DNA of 64,000 bases from Sedimenticola_A sp040506425 (GCA_965224515.1 OZ245051.1:3100001-3164000); one strand, 5' to 3'; positions 41,616 to 50,870 are shown, counted from the stretch's first letter. Notes: generated by a model not told the origin, from the letters alone. Numbers and translations are program-made.

Positions 41616-42006
41616 GTTCTTTAACTTGGCTTATTGTCATTGGGTGGCAGGTTAAATAGTCAGGATGTGGAACCAATGCATTCTAACAGAAAACAGACTC
41701 AAAACCGGGCTCACATTGTGCCTGGTTTGCGGTTTTTGGCTGATGTAATTTCGGCCGAAGTAAAAAAGGACGCTAATCCTAAAGAAAACCGGAAACTACC
41801 CGTAAAAGCATTGAATAATTCAATACAAAGTATCCGCTGAGGCTATACATGTGTAAATACAAGAGCTTATGAATTTTGCTGTTGTGCCGCAACTTGACAA
41901 GAGTAGTCGAAATCCAATAGAAAAAGCTGCCCGGGACAAAACAGCGTTTTATCGCGCTATAAATTATTTAGAATACGATACGTTCCCGGACCAGGAGATA
42001 GACTGA
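41616..42006. other. Gap between yceF and oadG, no gene seen
   Basis: A 391-bp region with a possible -35-like TTGACA at 41894 (no convincing -10). An AT-rich segment (41950-41985) precedes oadG. A short open frame at 41634-41840 lacks a ribosome site and recognisable content. It probably carries the oad promoter. Confidence 0.4.
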
Positions 42007-42252
42007 ATGCCAATAGCTGACCTCCTTAAGGAAGGTGTGAACTTGATGCTTCTCGGAATGGGGAGCGTTTTCATCTTCCTCACTCTTTTGGTCATTACCA
42101 TGACCGGTATGTCCCGTCTGGCCCAGGCCATAGCGGGCGATGCATCAAACGAGACCCCAACTCCAAACGCTGCCGCACCCAAGGCAAGCAGTGGAGATGA
42201 CGATCTCATCGCCGTGATCTCGGCGGCCATAAGCCGTTATAGATCAAAATAA
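42007..42252 (+). CDS. oadG: Oxaloacetate decarboxylase gamma subunit
   Basis: Small membrane subunit that joins the alpha and beta subunits and carries a metal site aiding catalysis. The 81-aa product has a single membrane helix (EGVNLMLLGMGSVFIFLTLLVITMTGM) followed by an Ala/Pro-rich linker and a hydrophilic tail (DDLIAVISAAISRYRSK), the OadG layout. It leads oadA and oadB as in other proteobacteria. Confidence 0.93.
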   Translation: MPIADLLKEGVNLMLLGMGSVFIFLTLLVITMTGMSRLAQAIAGDASNETPTPNAAAPKASSGDDDLIAVISAAISRYRSK

Positions 42253-42328
42253 GACCTGATCTGTCTGGAGACACCATACTGTCAGGATTTCTGCGCAAAC
42301 AGCGCACAACACCAAAGAAAGCGAATTT

Positions 42329-44125
42329 ATGAGCGATCGAAAACCACTCGGTATTACAGAACTCGTATTGCGTGACGGCCACCAGTCCCTGCTGGCAACC
42401 CGAATGCGGATTGAAGACATGCTGCCTATCGCATCCAAGCTCGACCAGGTTGGCTACTGGTCACTGGAGACCTGGGGCGGAGCTACCTTCGACTCCTGCA
42501 TCCGCTACTTGGGCGAAGACCCATGGGAGCGTCTGCGCCAGCTCAAGGCCGCAATGCCAAATACCAAACAGCAGATGCTGTTTCGTGCTCAGAACATCCT
42601 GGGCTACCGTCATTACGCCGATGATGTAGTCCGCCGTTTCGTGGATCGCGCCACCGAAAACGGTATGGACGTATACCGTATTTTCGACGCGATGAACGAC
42701 CTGCGTAATTTCAAAACCGCTATCAAGGCGGCAGTGGATTCCGGGGCACACGCTCAGGGCACCATGTCCTACACCGTGAGCCCGGTTCACAATATCGACT
42801 ACTGGATCGATATGGCCAAGCAGCTGCAAGATATGGGCAGCCACTCTATCTGTATCAAGGATATGGCCGGTCTGCTCAAGCCCTACGTGGCTTTCGAGCT
42901 GATCAGTAAACTGAAAGAGGTGATCGAACTTCCAATCGCCCTGCATGCTCACGCCACCACAGGCATGAGTACCGCAACCCATGTGAAGGCGGCAGAGGCT
43001 GGTATCGACATGCTCGATACCTCTATCTCCTCCATGTCCCACACCTATGGCCACTCCGCCACGGAATCCGTGGTTGCCATCATGGACGGCACTGAGCGAG
43101 ATACCGGTCTGGATCTGAACCAGTTGGAAGAGATTGCGGCTTACTTCCGTGACGTGCGTAAGAAATATGCCAAGTTCGAGGGCGCCCTGAAGGGCATCGA
43201 CTCCCGTATCCTGGTAGCCCAGGTCCCTGGCGGCATGCTGACCAACATGGAGAACCAGCTGCGCGAGCAGGGTGCTTCAGATAAGTTTGATGCTGTACTG
43301 GAAGAGATTCCGCGAGTGCGTGAAGATCTTGGCTTTATCCCCTTGGTTACTCCCACTTCGCAGATTGTCGGCACTCAAGCCGTGATCAACGTGCTGATGG
43401 GGGATCGTTACAAGAACATCACCAAGGAGACTGCCGGTGTACTCAAGGGTGAGTACGGCGCTGCGCCTGCCCCGGTGAACAAAGAGCTGCAGGAGAAGGT
43501 GCTGGAGGGAGCTGATCCTGTTACCTGCCGTCCTGCGGACCTGATCGAAGACGAGATGGATTCCCTGACCGCTGAGTTGGAAGGGCTGGCCAAGGAGAAG
43601 GGCATCGAGCTGGCAGACAATGTCGAAGAAGATGTGCTGATCTATGCACTGTTCCCCCAGATCGGACTCAAGTTCATCGAGAACCGTGGCAACCCGGACG
43701 CTTTCGAGCCTGCGCCTGGCACTGAGCCAGAGCCCGCACCTGCCGCTGCACCGGCTGCCGCAGCTCCGAGCGCTGGTCCCGAGGCCTACACTGTCAGTGT
43801 CAACGGCAAGAGCTACAACGTTACCGTATCTGCCGGTGGAGAAGTACAGCATGTGGCGCCCGCCGCTGCAGCGCCTGCTGCCGCAGCGGCTACCGCCGCC
43901 CCAATCGGTGCTGCAGAGGCTGTGCCAGCGCCCCTGGCCGGCAACGTGTTCAAGGTCAAAGTGAGCGAAGGGCAGGTAGTCAACCAGGGTGATGTCATTG
44001 TCATAGTAGAGGCTATGAAAATGGAGACCGAGGTGCGTGCGCCAAGCGGTGGTACCGTAGCCTCGATTACCGTTAAAGAGGGCGACGCCGTGCAAGTTGG
44101 CGAAACCCTGCTGATGTTGGCCTGA
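42329..44125 (+). CDS. oadA: Oxaloacetate decarboxylase alpha subunit, biotin-containing
   Basis: Carboxyltransferase that moves CO2 from oxaloacetate to biotin. The 598-aa product has the carboxyltransferase domain (about 5-290; LVLRDGHQSLLATRMR, the metal residue region HAHATTGMSTATH), the conserved PYC_OADA domain, an Ala/Pro-rich linker (about 465-520) and a biotinyl domain ending with the biotin lysine in VEAMKMETEVRAPSGG. Works with OadB and OadG to form a sodium pump. Confidence 0.97.
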   Translation: MSDRKPLGITELVLRDGHQSLLATRMRIEDMLPIASKLDQVGYWSLETWGGATFDSCIRYLGEDPWERLRQLKAAMPNTKQQMLFRAQNILGYRHYADDVVRRFVDRATENGMDVYRIFDAMNDLRNFKTAIKAAVDSGAHAQGTMSYTVSPVHNIDYWIDMAKQLQDMGSHSICIKDMAGLLKPYVAFELISKLKEVIELPIALHAHATTGMSTATHVKAAEAGIDMLDTSISSMSHTYGHSATESVVAIMDGTERDTGLDLNQLEEIAAYFRDVRKKYAKFEGALKGIDSRILVAQVPGGMLTNMENQLREQGASDKFDAVLEEIPRVREDLGFIPLVTPTSQIVGTQAVINVLMGDRYKNITKETAGVLKGEYGAAPAPVNKELQEKVLEGADPVTCRPADLIEDEMDSLTAELEGLAKEKGIELADNVEEDVLIYALFPQIGLKFIENRGNPDAFEPAPGTEPEPAPAAAPAAAAPSAGPEAYTVSVNGKSYNVTVSAGGEVQHVAPAAAAPAAAAATAAPIGAAEAVPAPLAGNVFKVKVSEGQVVNQGDVIVIVEAMKMETEVRAPSGGTVASITVKEGDAVQVGETLLMLA

Positions 44126-44129
44126 TCGC

Positions 44130-45263
44130 ATGGGTGGTATAGAAACGTTATGGCAATCCATGGGGATTGCCAACATGGAATGGGGCCAGCTTCTTATGAT
44201 GCTGGTGGGCTGCGGGCTGATCTACCTGGCGGTAGCCAAGAAGTTCGAACCGCTGCTTCTGCTACCCATAGGCTTCGGAGCCATTCTCACTAACATCCCG
44301 GTGGCCGGTATCGGCGGTCCGGACGGCTTGCTGGGTTACGTTTACAGCGTAGGTATCGAAACCGGCATCTTCCCCCTGCTTATCTTTATGGGTGTGGGTG
44401 CTCTGACCGATTTCAGTGCCCTGATCGCAATGCCCAAGACCCTGTTCCTGGGTGCGGCGGCGCAGTTCGGCATCTTTGCCACGCTGCTCGGCGCTCTGGC
44501 CCTGAACATGGTTCCCGGTATCGAGTACACCCTGGCGGATGCCTCGGCAATCGCTATCATCGGTGGTGCTGACGGGCCTACGGCGATCTTTCTCGCCTCG
44601 CGTCTCGCTCCGGACCTTCTGGGTGCGATCGCTGTTGCGGCCTATTCATACATGGCGCTGGTACCGATTATCCAGCCGCCGATCATGAAGGCCCTGACCA
44701 CCGAGGAAGAGCGCAAGGTTGTGATGACGCAGCTGCGGACTGTCAGCAAGCTGGAGAAGATATTTTTTCCCTTCAGCGTACTGGTGCTGTGTATCCTGTT
44801 CCTGCCTTCAGCGGCGCCCCTGATCGGTATGCTGATGTTCGGTAACCTGCTGAAGGAGGTAGGCGTGGTGGATCGTCTGAGCCGTGCAGCCCAGAACGAG
44901 ATCATCAACATCGTCACCATCTTTCTCGGCCTGGCAGTGGGCTCCAAGCTCTCGGCAGACAAGTTTCTGACCATCGAGACCCTGGGTATTCTCGGCCTGG
45001 GCGCGGTTGCATTCTGCATCGGTACCGCCACTGGCGTACTGATGGGCAAGGCGATGCATCGGCTCTCCGGTGGCAAGGTAAATCCGCTGATCGGTGCTGC
45101 TGGCGTATCTGCCGTACCCATGGCGGCCCGCGTGGTCAACAAGGTCGGTCTGGAAGCCAATCATCACAACTTCCTCCTGATGCATGCCATGGGCCCCAAT
45201 GTAGCGGGGGTGATCGGATCTGCAGTGGCAGCTGGTGTTCTGCTTGCCGTGGTTGGTCCCTGA
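44130..45263 (+). CDS. oadB: Oxaloacetate decarboxylase beta subunit (sodium pump)
   Basis: Integral membrane subunit that decarboxylates carboxybiotin and exports sodium ions. The 377-aa product is strongly hydrophobic with about nine helices. Conserved segments include GVGALTDFSALIAMPKTLFLGAAAQFG, the sodium-site motif IIGGADGPTAIFLAS and VNPLIGAAGVSAVPMAARV. It follows oadA by 4 bp. Likely role is energy coupling between oxaloacetate and sodium motive force. Confidence 0.96.
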   Translation: MGGIETLWQSMGIANMEWGQLLMMLVGCGLIYLAVAKKFEPLLLLPIGFGAILTNIPVAGIGGPDGLLGYVYSVGIETGIFPLLIFMGVGALTDFSALIAMPKTLFLGAAAQFGIFATLLGALALNMVPGIEYTLADASAIAIIGGADGPTAIFLASRLAPDLLGAIAVAAYSYMALVPIIQPPIMKALTTEEERKVVMTQLRTVSKLEKIFFPFSVLVLCILFLPSAAPLIGMLMFGNLLKEVGVVDRLSRAAQNEIINIVTIFLGLAVGSKLSADKFLTIETLGILGLGAVAFCIGTATGVLMGKAMHRLSGGKVNPLIGAAGVSAVPMAARVVNKVGLEANHHNFLLMHAMGPNVAGVIGSAVAAGVLLAVVGP

Positions 45264-45282
45264 GGCCTGTAGGAACTAGGTT

Positions 45283-45317
45283 TTTCCGGGGATCGGGGTA
45301 AATTCCGGCCCCGGAAA
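45283..45317 (+). terminator. Hairpin after oadB
   Basis: TTTCCGGGG and CCCCGGAAA pair perfectly across a 17-base loop, 20 bp after the oadB stop. No strong T tract follows; termination is probable but not certain. Confidence 0.5.
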
Positions 45318-45405
45318 GACCACATCTCATTTTTCCTCCCTAAGCCTGTGAAAGGGCTCTGTTTTTTTTGACGTTTAGCGCGTGTCGTAATATCATTGCG
45401 CGCTT

Positions 45406-45954
45406 ATGTCGTCACGCTTACCTGAATATGTGGATCCGTGGCGTTCTGCCGACCAGAGAAAACACTTTTCCGGTCGAGTGGAACAGGCTGATTTACCGCG
45501 TCTTGCCGGGATACTGAAACGTATCGAAGGTGACGTGGAGTTCGAACTGATGTTCGACAGGGACGACAAGCGACGGAGCCGCATCAAAGGATTTGTCAGG
45601 TCATCACTGGTACTTGAGTGCCAGCGTTGTCTTGAAAGCATGCAGCTGGATGTTGATTCGGCCCTTAACCTGGGTGTGATCGAAGTCCCGGATGAGGCGG
45701 AGCGCCTTCCCGAGGATATGGATCCCGTACAGGTTGAAGATGGCCTGATTCGCTTGCTGGACCTGGTAGAGGATGAGTTGATACTGGCCATTCCCCAGGT
45801 GCCCATGCATACGCAACAGGAGTGCAGGATCGAATTGGCGGATAACGTCGATGAGTCCCTCGTGGCTGATGAGCAGGAAAGTGTGACAGAGCATGCCGAT
45901 AACCCGTTTGCGGTGTTGGCAGGGCTTAAGACGAAAACAGATTCTGAAAATTGA
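45406..45954 (+). CDS. yceD: YceD/DUF177 23S rRNA accumulation protein
   Basis: Linked to 23S rRNA accumulation and always before rpmF. The 182-aa product shows LPRLAGILKRIEGDVEFELMF, GFVRSSLVLECQRCLESMQL with the CxxC pair, and the acidic tail ELILAIPQVPMH to ADNPFAVLAGLK, the family end. It precedes rpmF by 28 bp. Confidence 0.93.
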   Translation: MSSRLPEYVDPWRSADQRKHFSGRVEQADLPRLAGILKRIEGDVEFELMFDRDDKRRSRIKGFVRSSLVLECQRCLESMQLDVDSALNLGVIEVPDEAERLPEDMDPVQVEDGLIRLLDLVEDELILAIPQVPMHTQQECRIELADNVDESLVADEQESVTEHADNPFAVLAGLKTKTDSEN

Positions 45955-45982
45955 GTAACTAGGTAAACCAGGAGCTAGAACC

Positions 45983-46165
45983 ATGGCGGTCCAGCAGAGC
46001 AAAAAAACCCCTTCACGTCGCGGTATGCGTCGTTCCCACGATTCATTGAAAGGGGAGGCGCTTTCTATTGATCCCACTTCCGGTGAAACCCACCTGCGTC
46101 ACCACGTGAGCCCCGATGGCTTCTACCGTGGCCGTAAAGTGGTCAACGCTAAAGGCGAAGAATAA
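45983..46165 (+). CDS. rpmF: 50S ribosomal protein L32
   Basis: Large-subunit ribosomal protein of 60 aa. It begins MAVQQSKKTPSRRGMRRSHD, the L32 signature, and ends FYRGRKVVNAKGEE. The zinc-binding cysteines of some L32 forms are absent, so this is the zinc-free type. Good ribosome site AGGAG upstream. Confidence 0.98.
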   Translation: MAVQQSKKTPSRRGMRRSHDSLKGEALSIDPTSGETHLRHHVSPDGFYRGRKVVNAKGEE

Positions 46166-46202
46166 ACTCTTCACCGTGGGCTATAGAGAGCACACAGTTA
46201 TT

Positions 46203-46226
46203 CGGCCGTCCCTTATGGGGCGGTCG
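46203..46226 (+). other. Stem-loop between rpmF and plsX
   Basis: CGGCCGTCCC and GGGGCGGTCG form a 10-pair stem (two wobbles) around TTAT. It has no T tract and may separate rpmF from plsX expression by processing or partial termination. Confidence 0.4.
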
Positions 46227-46275
46227 TACGTTATTGCGCCAAAAATTTCCCAATTGAGACTGAAAGGTGATTTTA

Positions 46276-47301
46276 ATGACTGAAAAAATCACTATTGCTC
46301 TGGATGCGATGGGCGGTGATTTTGGCGCCGAAGTTGTTGTCCCTGCGGCACTTGATTTCCTCAAGCGTGACTCTGAAGTTTCACTGATACTTGTTGGAAA
46401 CCAGGATGTCATCAAACAGCATCTTACGGACAATGAATCCCACCCACGCCTGAGTATCCATCACGCCAGCCAGGTAGTGGAAATGGATGAGCTCCCTTCA
46501 AAGGCCCTGCGCGGGAAGAAGGATTCATCAATGCGGGTAGCTATCGACCTGGTCAAGCAGGGCGATGCAAATGCCTGTGTCAGTGCCGGAAACACCGGCG
46601 CCTTGATGGCCACTGGACGCTTCGTTCTGAAGATGCTTCCCAATGTGGATAGACCTGCAATCGCCTCTGCGATTCCCTCAATAGACGGCCATACCTGGAT
46701 GTTGGATCTGGGTGCCAATGTCGATTGTACAGCAGAGCATCTTTTCCAGTTCTCAGTGATGGGCAGCGAACTGGTCGCATCGGTCGATGACGAAATACCC
46801 GAGCCGCGCATAGGATTGCTTAACATTGGTCAGGAAGAGATCAAGGGCAACGAGCAGGTCAAAGGGGCCCATGAATTATTGAGCGGCAGCTCTCTCAACT
46901 ACATCGGTTACGTAGAAGGTGATGACGTCTACAAAGGCGGTGTTGATGTGGTTGTAACAGACGGTTTTATCGGCAACGTCGCACTGAAAAGTGCTGAGGG
47001 CGTCGCAAAAATGGTCAGCCATGCCATGAAGGCCGGTTTCAAGCGCAACATATTAACCAAGATGGTTGCACTGCTTGCCATGCCGGTGATGAAAAGCTTC
47101 AGACAAAAAATCGATCCCCGTCGCTACAACGGCGCCAGCCTGGTCGGACTGAAGGGTATTGTGATCAAGAGTCATGGCGGTGCGGATATCATGGCATTTG
47201 AAAACGCCATCCGGATGGCCAAGAAAGCTGTTCACACCAACGTACCTGAAAGAATCGCCCACGGCGTCGAAGCACAACTAGAAAAAAGGGAAAGCGCGTG
47301 A
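46276..47301 (+). CDS. plsX: Phosphate acyltransferase PlsX
   Basis: Makes acyl-phosphate from acyl-ACP for phospholipid synthesis. From ATG 46276, with AAAGGTGA upstream, the product is 341 aa and shows TIALDAMGGDFGAEVVVPAAL, NTGALMATGRFVLKMLPNVDRPAIA and DGFIGNVALKSAEGVAKM. A GTG start at 46267 in the same frame is less likely. Its stop overlaps the fabH GTG start by 4 bases. Confidence 0.97.
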   Translation: MTEKITIALDAMGGDFGAEVVVPAALDFLKRDSEVSLILVGNQDVIKQHLTDNESHPRLSIHHASQVVEMDELPSKALRGKKDSSMRVAIDLVKQGDANACVSAGNTGALMATGRFVLKMLPNVDRPAIASAIPSIDGHTWMLDLGANVDCTAEHLFQFSVMGSELVASVDDEIPEPRIGLLNIGQEEIKGNEQVKGAHELLSGSSLNYIGYVEGDDVYKGGVDVVVTDGFIGNVALKSAEGVAKMVSHAMKAGFKRNILTKMVALLAMPVMKSFRQKIDPRRYNGASLVGLKGIVIKSHGGADIMAFENAIRMAKKAVHTNVPERIAHGVEAQLEKRESA

Positions 47302-48266
47302 CCTATTCCCGCATAGTCGGTACCGGCGGATATCTGCCTGAGAACGTCGTTACCAATAACGACCTGGAAAAGATCGTTGACACCTCGGATGAGTGGATCC
47401 GTGAAAGAACAGGCATTGAAAAGCGCCATATCGCTGTCGACGGTGAGACTACCTGTGATCTTGCAGAACAGGCTTCCCTCCGCGCTATGGAAGCGGCCGG
47501 CAAAAAGCCGGAAGATATCGACCTGATCGTTCTTGCAACAACCACACCGGACCAGGTTTTTCCCAGTACTGCCTGCCTGTTGCAGAGTCGCCTGGGTATC
47601 CACGGTTGTGCCGCTTTTGATGTGCAGGCCGTATGCACCGGTTTTGTCTATGCCATGGGCGTAGCCGACAACTTCATCAAGGCTGGCAGCGCAAAATGTG
47701 CCCTGGTGATTGGTGCAGAAACCTTCTCTCGCATACTCAACTGGGAAGACAGAACCACATGTGTACTGTTTGGTGACGGTGCAGGTGCGGTGGTGCTCGA
47801 GGCCAGCGATGAACCGGGCATCCTCTCCACACATCTTCATGCAGATGGAGACTACGCCTCTCTGCTTCAGGTGGCCGATGGTGTATCCAACGGCTATGAC
47901 AAGGTGCGCGATAACGCGGCCTTTGTTGAGATGCGCGGCAATGAAGTATTCAAAATGGCGGTAAACACCCTGGGGCGCATCGTTGATGAGACCCTGGAGA
48001 AGAACAATCTTGAGAAATCCGACATCGATTGGCTGATTCCACACCAGGCCAATATCCGGATCATCAAGGCGACTGCACGAAAGCTGCGAATGTCGATGGA
48101 TAATGTTGTCGTGACAGTGCACGAGCACGGCAATACCTCTGCGGCATCTGTTCCCCTGGCTTTTGATGTGGCAGTGCGCGAAGGAAAAATCAAACGAGGT
48201 GAAACCCTGTTGATGGAAGCATTCGGCGGTGGTTTTACCTGGGGCTCTGTACTGGTCAAGTACTGA
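47298..48266 (+). CDS. fabH: 3-oxoacyl-ACP synthase III (KASIII)
   Basis: Starts fatty acid synthesis by condensing acetyl-CoA with malonyl-ACP. The 322-aa product shows SRIVGTGGYLPENVVTNNDL, DEWIRERTGIEKRH, the nucleophile in VQAVCTGFVYAMG, the His in WLIPHQANIRI and the Asn in VHEHGNTSAASVP. Start is GTG at 47298, overlapping plsX. The next gene is fabG; fabD, usually placed here, is missing. Confidence 0.97.
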   Translation: MTYSRIVGTGGYLPENVVTNNDLEKIVDTSDEWIRERTGIEKRHIAVDGETTCDLAEQASLRAMEAAGKKPEDIDLIVLATTTPDQVFPSTACLLQSRLGIHGCAAFDVQAVCTGFVYAMGVADNFIKAGSAKCALVIGAETFSRILNWEDRTTCVLFGDGAGAVVLEASDEPGILSTHLHADGDYASLLQVADGVSNGYDKVRDNAAFVEMRGNEVFKMAVNTLGRIVDETLEKNNLEKSDIDWLIPHQANIRIIKATARKLRMSMDNVVVTVHEHGNTSAASVPLAFDVAVREGKIKRGETLLMEAFGGGFTWGSVLVKY

Positions 48267-48306
48267 ACCGACGTAGAAACAGAAAACTCGAGCATTGGAG
48301 ATCATG

Positions 48307-49050
48307 ATGCTGAACAATGAAATTGCACTTGTAACAGGCGCCAGCCGGGGTATTGGCCAGGCAATCGCTCTGGGTCTTGGAGCCCAGGGGGCCACCGTTA
48401 TAGGTACTGCTACATCCGATGCCGGAGCCGAGGCGATTTCCGACCATTTCAAGGCGGCGAATATCACCGGCCGTGGAATGAAGCTCAATGTGACTGACCA
48501 GTCATCCGTGGATGAGGTTCTGAAGACCATCAAAGCTGAATTCGGCTCAGCGCCGGGTATTCTGATAAACAATGCCGGTATTACCCGCGACAATCTCCTG
48601 ATGCGGATGAAAGACGATGAGTGGGACTCCATCATGGAGACCAATCTCACTTCCATCTACAGGCTCTCCAAGGCTCTGCTCAGAGACATGATGAAGGCGC
48701 GCAAAGGACGAATTATCAATATCGCGTCTGTTGTCGGTTCCACCGGAAATCCTGGCCAGACAAACTACTCGGCAGCCAAGGCGGGAATGATCGGTTTTAC
48801 CAAGTCACTCGCACGCGAAGTCGGTTCAAGAGGAATTACCGTCAATGCCGTGGCACCCGGATTCATTGATACAGATATGACCAAGGAACTGGCAGAAGAG
48901 CAGCGCACGGCTCTGCTTGGAAACATTCCTTTGGCCCGTCTTGGTCAGCCTGAAGAGATCGCGAATGCCGTAGTGTTTCTCGCATCAAGCGGTGCCGATT
49001 ACATCACAGGCGAGACAATTCACGTGAATGGCGGCATGTTTATGGGCTGA
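48307..49050 (+). CDS. fabG: 3-oxoacyl-ACP reductase
   Basis: NADPH-dependent reduction of 3-oxoacyl-ACP. Starting at ATG 48307, six bases after GGAG, the product is 247 aa; in-frame ATG 48304 and TTG 48295 are alternatives. It shows VTGASRGIGQAIALGLG, NNAGITRDNLLMRMKDDEW, SVVGSTGNPGQTNYSAAKAG (catalytic Ser, Tyr, Lys) and TVNAVAPGFIDTDMTKEL. An AT-rich gap of about 190 bp separates it from acpP. Confidence 0.97.
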   Translation: MLNNEIALVTGASRGIGQAIALGLGAQGATVIGTATSDAGAEAISDHFKAANITGRGMKLNVTDQSSVDEVLKTIKAEFGSAPGILINNAGITRDNLLMRMKDDEWDSIMETNLTSIYRLSKALLRDMMKARKGRIINIASVVGSTGNPGQTNYSAAKAGMIGFTKSLAREVGSRGITVNAVAPGFIDTDMTKELAEEQRTALLGNIPLARLGQPEEIANAVVFLASSGADYITGETIHVNGGMFMG

Positions 49051-49159
49051 ATGCAGTCCATATATATTAAGTTATTTATTAAAAAGGTTATTTAACTTAT
49101 TGTATTTTATGCTTAATATTACAAGAGAATACACTCTTAAATAGCAGGCACAATTTACT

Positions 49160-49187
49160 TTTAACTTTACGGGTTTGTTAATACAAT
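49160..49187 (+). promoter_or_regulatory. Possible acpP promoter
   Basis: TTTAAC (49160) and TACAAT (49182-49187) at 16-bp spacing lie in an AT-rich gap, 55 bp before acpP. It fits the usual high independent transcription of acpP. Confidence 0.35.
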
Positions 49188-49241
49188 AGCCCAGCGGCTT
49201 CCACTGGAAGCCTTATCTCAATTCGGAGGAAAGGAAAGAAG

Positions 49242-49478
49242 ATGAGCTCTGTTGAAGAACGAGTAAAGAAAATTGTTGTTGAGCAGCTGGGTGTTACTGA
49301 AGATGAAGTAACTCTGGAAGCCTCTTTCGTGGACGATCTGGGTGCAGACTCCCTGGACACCGTGGAACTGGTCATGGCTCTCGAAGAAGAGTTCGAAACT
49401 GAAATTCCTGATGAAGAAGCAGAAAACATCACGACTGTTCAGCAGGCTGTTAATTACGTTAACGCCCACAGCAGCTGA
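49242..49478 (+). CDS. acpP: Acyl carrier protein
   Basis: Carrier of growing acyl chains on 4'-phosphopantetheine. The 78-aa acidic product has the attachment serine in FVDDLGADSLDTVELVMALEE (Ser37). A strong GGAGG ribosome site precedes it and a terminator follows, consistent with high, separate expression. Confidence 0.98.
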   Translation: MSSVEERVKKIVVEQLGVTEDEVTLEASFVDDLGADSLDTVELVMALEEEFETEIPDEEAENITTVQQAVNYVNAHSS

Positions 49479-49498
49479 TCTTTTCGCCTGATTCAAGC

Positions 49499-49539
49499 AA
49501 GGCCGCAACCCACTATTACAGGGCGGATTGCGGCCTTTT
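49499..49539 (+). terminator. Terminator between acpP and fabF
   Basis: AAGGCCGCAA pairs with TTGCGGCCTT across a 20-base loop, followed by TT. It lies 21 bp after the acpP stop and probably limits read-through into fabF. Confidence 0.65.
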
Positions 49540-49574
49540 GCTTTATTTGATCCCAAGAAGAGGGAAGGTTCTAC

Positions 49575-50819
49575 ATGACTGAAAGAAGGGTTGTAGTGAC
49601 CGGGCTCGGCATGGTCGCGCCTGTGGGTCACACCGTAAAAGAGGCCTGGGACAATATTCTTGCTGGCAAGAGTGGTATCCAGCCAATCACCCATTTTGAT
49701 ATCGAGCCTTTCACCACCCGTTTCGGTGGTCCGATTTACGATTTCGATATCACCCAGTACATTCCGAAAAAAGATGCCCGGAAAATGGATAAATTCATCC
49801 ATTACGGCATGGCAGCGGGTTGTCAGGCGATCGAGGATTCTGGTCTGGAAGTCACAGAAGAGAACTCCCGCAGAATTGGTGTCGCAATCGGTTCCGGTAT
49901 TGGTGGTATCACCGGTATCGAGAACAGCTATCACACCTACCTGGAAAAAGGGCCTCGCAAGATCTCGCCTTTCTTCGTTCCTGCGAACATTGTCAATATG
50001 GTAGCCGGTAACCTGTCGATCAAATACGGTTTGAAAGGCCCCAACTACTCTATTGTCTCGGCCTGCAGTTCCGGTACCCACAACATCGGTGAGGCGGTTC
50101 GCATGATCCGTCACGGCTATATCGATGCAATGGTTGCCGGTGGTGCTGAAATGGCAACCTCACCTGTAGGTCTGGGCGGCTTCGCTGCAGCGCGTGCACT
50201 CTCCACCCGCAACGATGATCCCCAGGGCGCCAGCCGTCCATGGGACCGTGATCGTGACGGCTTCGTTCTCAGTGACGGCGCCGGTGTGATGGTGCTGGAA
50301 GAGTATGAACAGGCCAAGGCCCGTGGCGCCAAGATCTATGCCGAGGTGGCAGGTGTGGGTATGAACTCTGATGCCTACCACATGACCTCTCCCTCCGAAA
50401 ACGGCGAAGGCGCGTGCGAGTGCATGGAGCTTGCGCTGAGAGATGGCGGAATCAACAAAGAGCAGGTTCACTACATCAATGCTCACGGTACATCCACCCC
50501 AGCCGGTGACGTGGCCGAGACCATGGGTGTGAAGCGTGCCTTTGGTGACCATGCATATAAATTGTGTGTCAGCTCCACCAAGTCCATGACCGGCCACATG
50601 CTCGGTGCAGCGGGTGGTGCCGAAGCGGTATTCACAGCGTTGGCGATTCATGATCAGGTGGCCCCACCAACCATCAACCTGGAAAACCAGGACCCTGCAT
50701 GTGATCTGGACTTTGTGCCCAACACTGCAAGGCAGATGCAGATCGATGTAGCCATTTCCAACTCCTTCGGATTCGGGGGAACAAATGGAAGCCTGGTACT
50801 GAAGCGACTGCAGGACTGA
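49575..50819 (+). CDS. fabF: 3-oxoacyl-ACP synthase II (KASII)
   Basis: Elongating condensing enzyme, also important for temperature control of unsaturated chains. The 414-aa product shows VVVTGLGMVAPVG, nucleophile Cys in SIVSACSSGTHNIGEAV, the two His in YINAHGTSTPAGD and STKSMTGHMLGAAGG, and SFGFGGTNGSLVL. Good AGGAAG-like ribosome site. A strong terminator follows. Confidence 0.98.
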   Translation: MTERRVVVTGLGMVAPVGHTVKEAWDNILAGKSGIQPITHFDIEPFTTRFGGPIYDFDITQYIPKKDARKMDKFIHYGMAAGCQAIEDSGLEVTEENSRRIGVAIGSGIGGITGIENSYHTYLEKGPRKISPFFVPANIVNMVAGNLSIKYGLKGPNYSIVSACSSGTHNIGEAVRMIRHGYIDAMVAGGAEMATSPVGLGGFAAARALSTRNDDPQGASRPWDRDRDGFVLSDGAGVMVLEEYEQAKARGAKIYAEVAGVGMNSDAYHMTSPSENGEGACECMELALRDGGINKEQVHYINAHGTSTPAGDVAETMGVKRAFGDHAYKLCVSSTKSMTGHMLGAAGGAEAVFTALAIHDQVAPPTINLENQDPACDLDFVPNTARQMQIDVAISNSFGFGGTNGSLVLKRLQD

Positions 50820-50823
50820 AGAT

Positions 50824-50853
50824 AAAAAAGGCGGGACTTGTCCCGCCTTTTTT
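50824..50853 (+). terminator. Strong terminator after fabF
   Basis: GGCGGGAC-TT-GTCCCGCC is flanked by A6 on the left and T6 on the right, 5 bp after the fabF stop. The A/T flanks mean it could also work on the other strand. Confidence 0.9.
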
Positions 50854-50870
50854 ATTACATTTCCCGGTAG

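Noticed and set aside
41634..41840. 68-aa open frame between yceF and oadG
   Set aside because: No ribosome site or recognisable features; it overlaps the yceF upstream region.
43277..44176. Long antisense frames in oadA and at 47232-48656 across fabH/fabG
   Set aside because: Shadows opposite well-identified genes; no ribosome site or family pattern.
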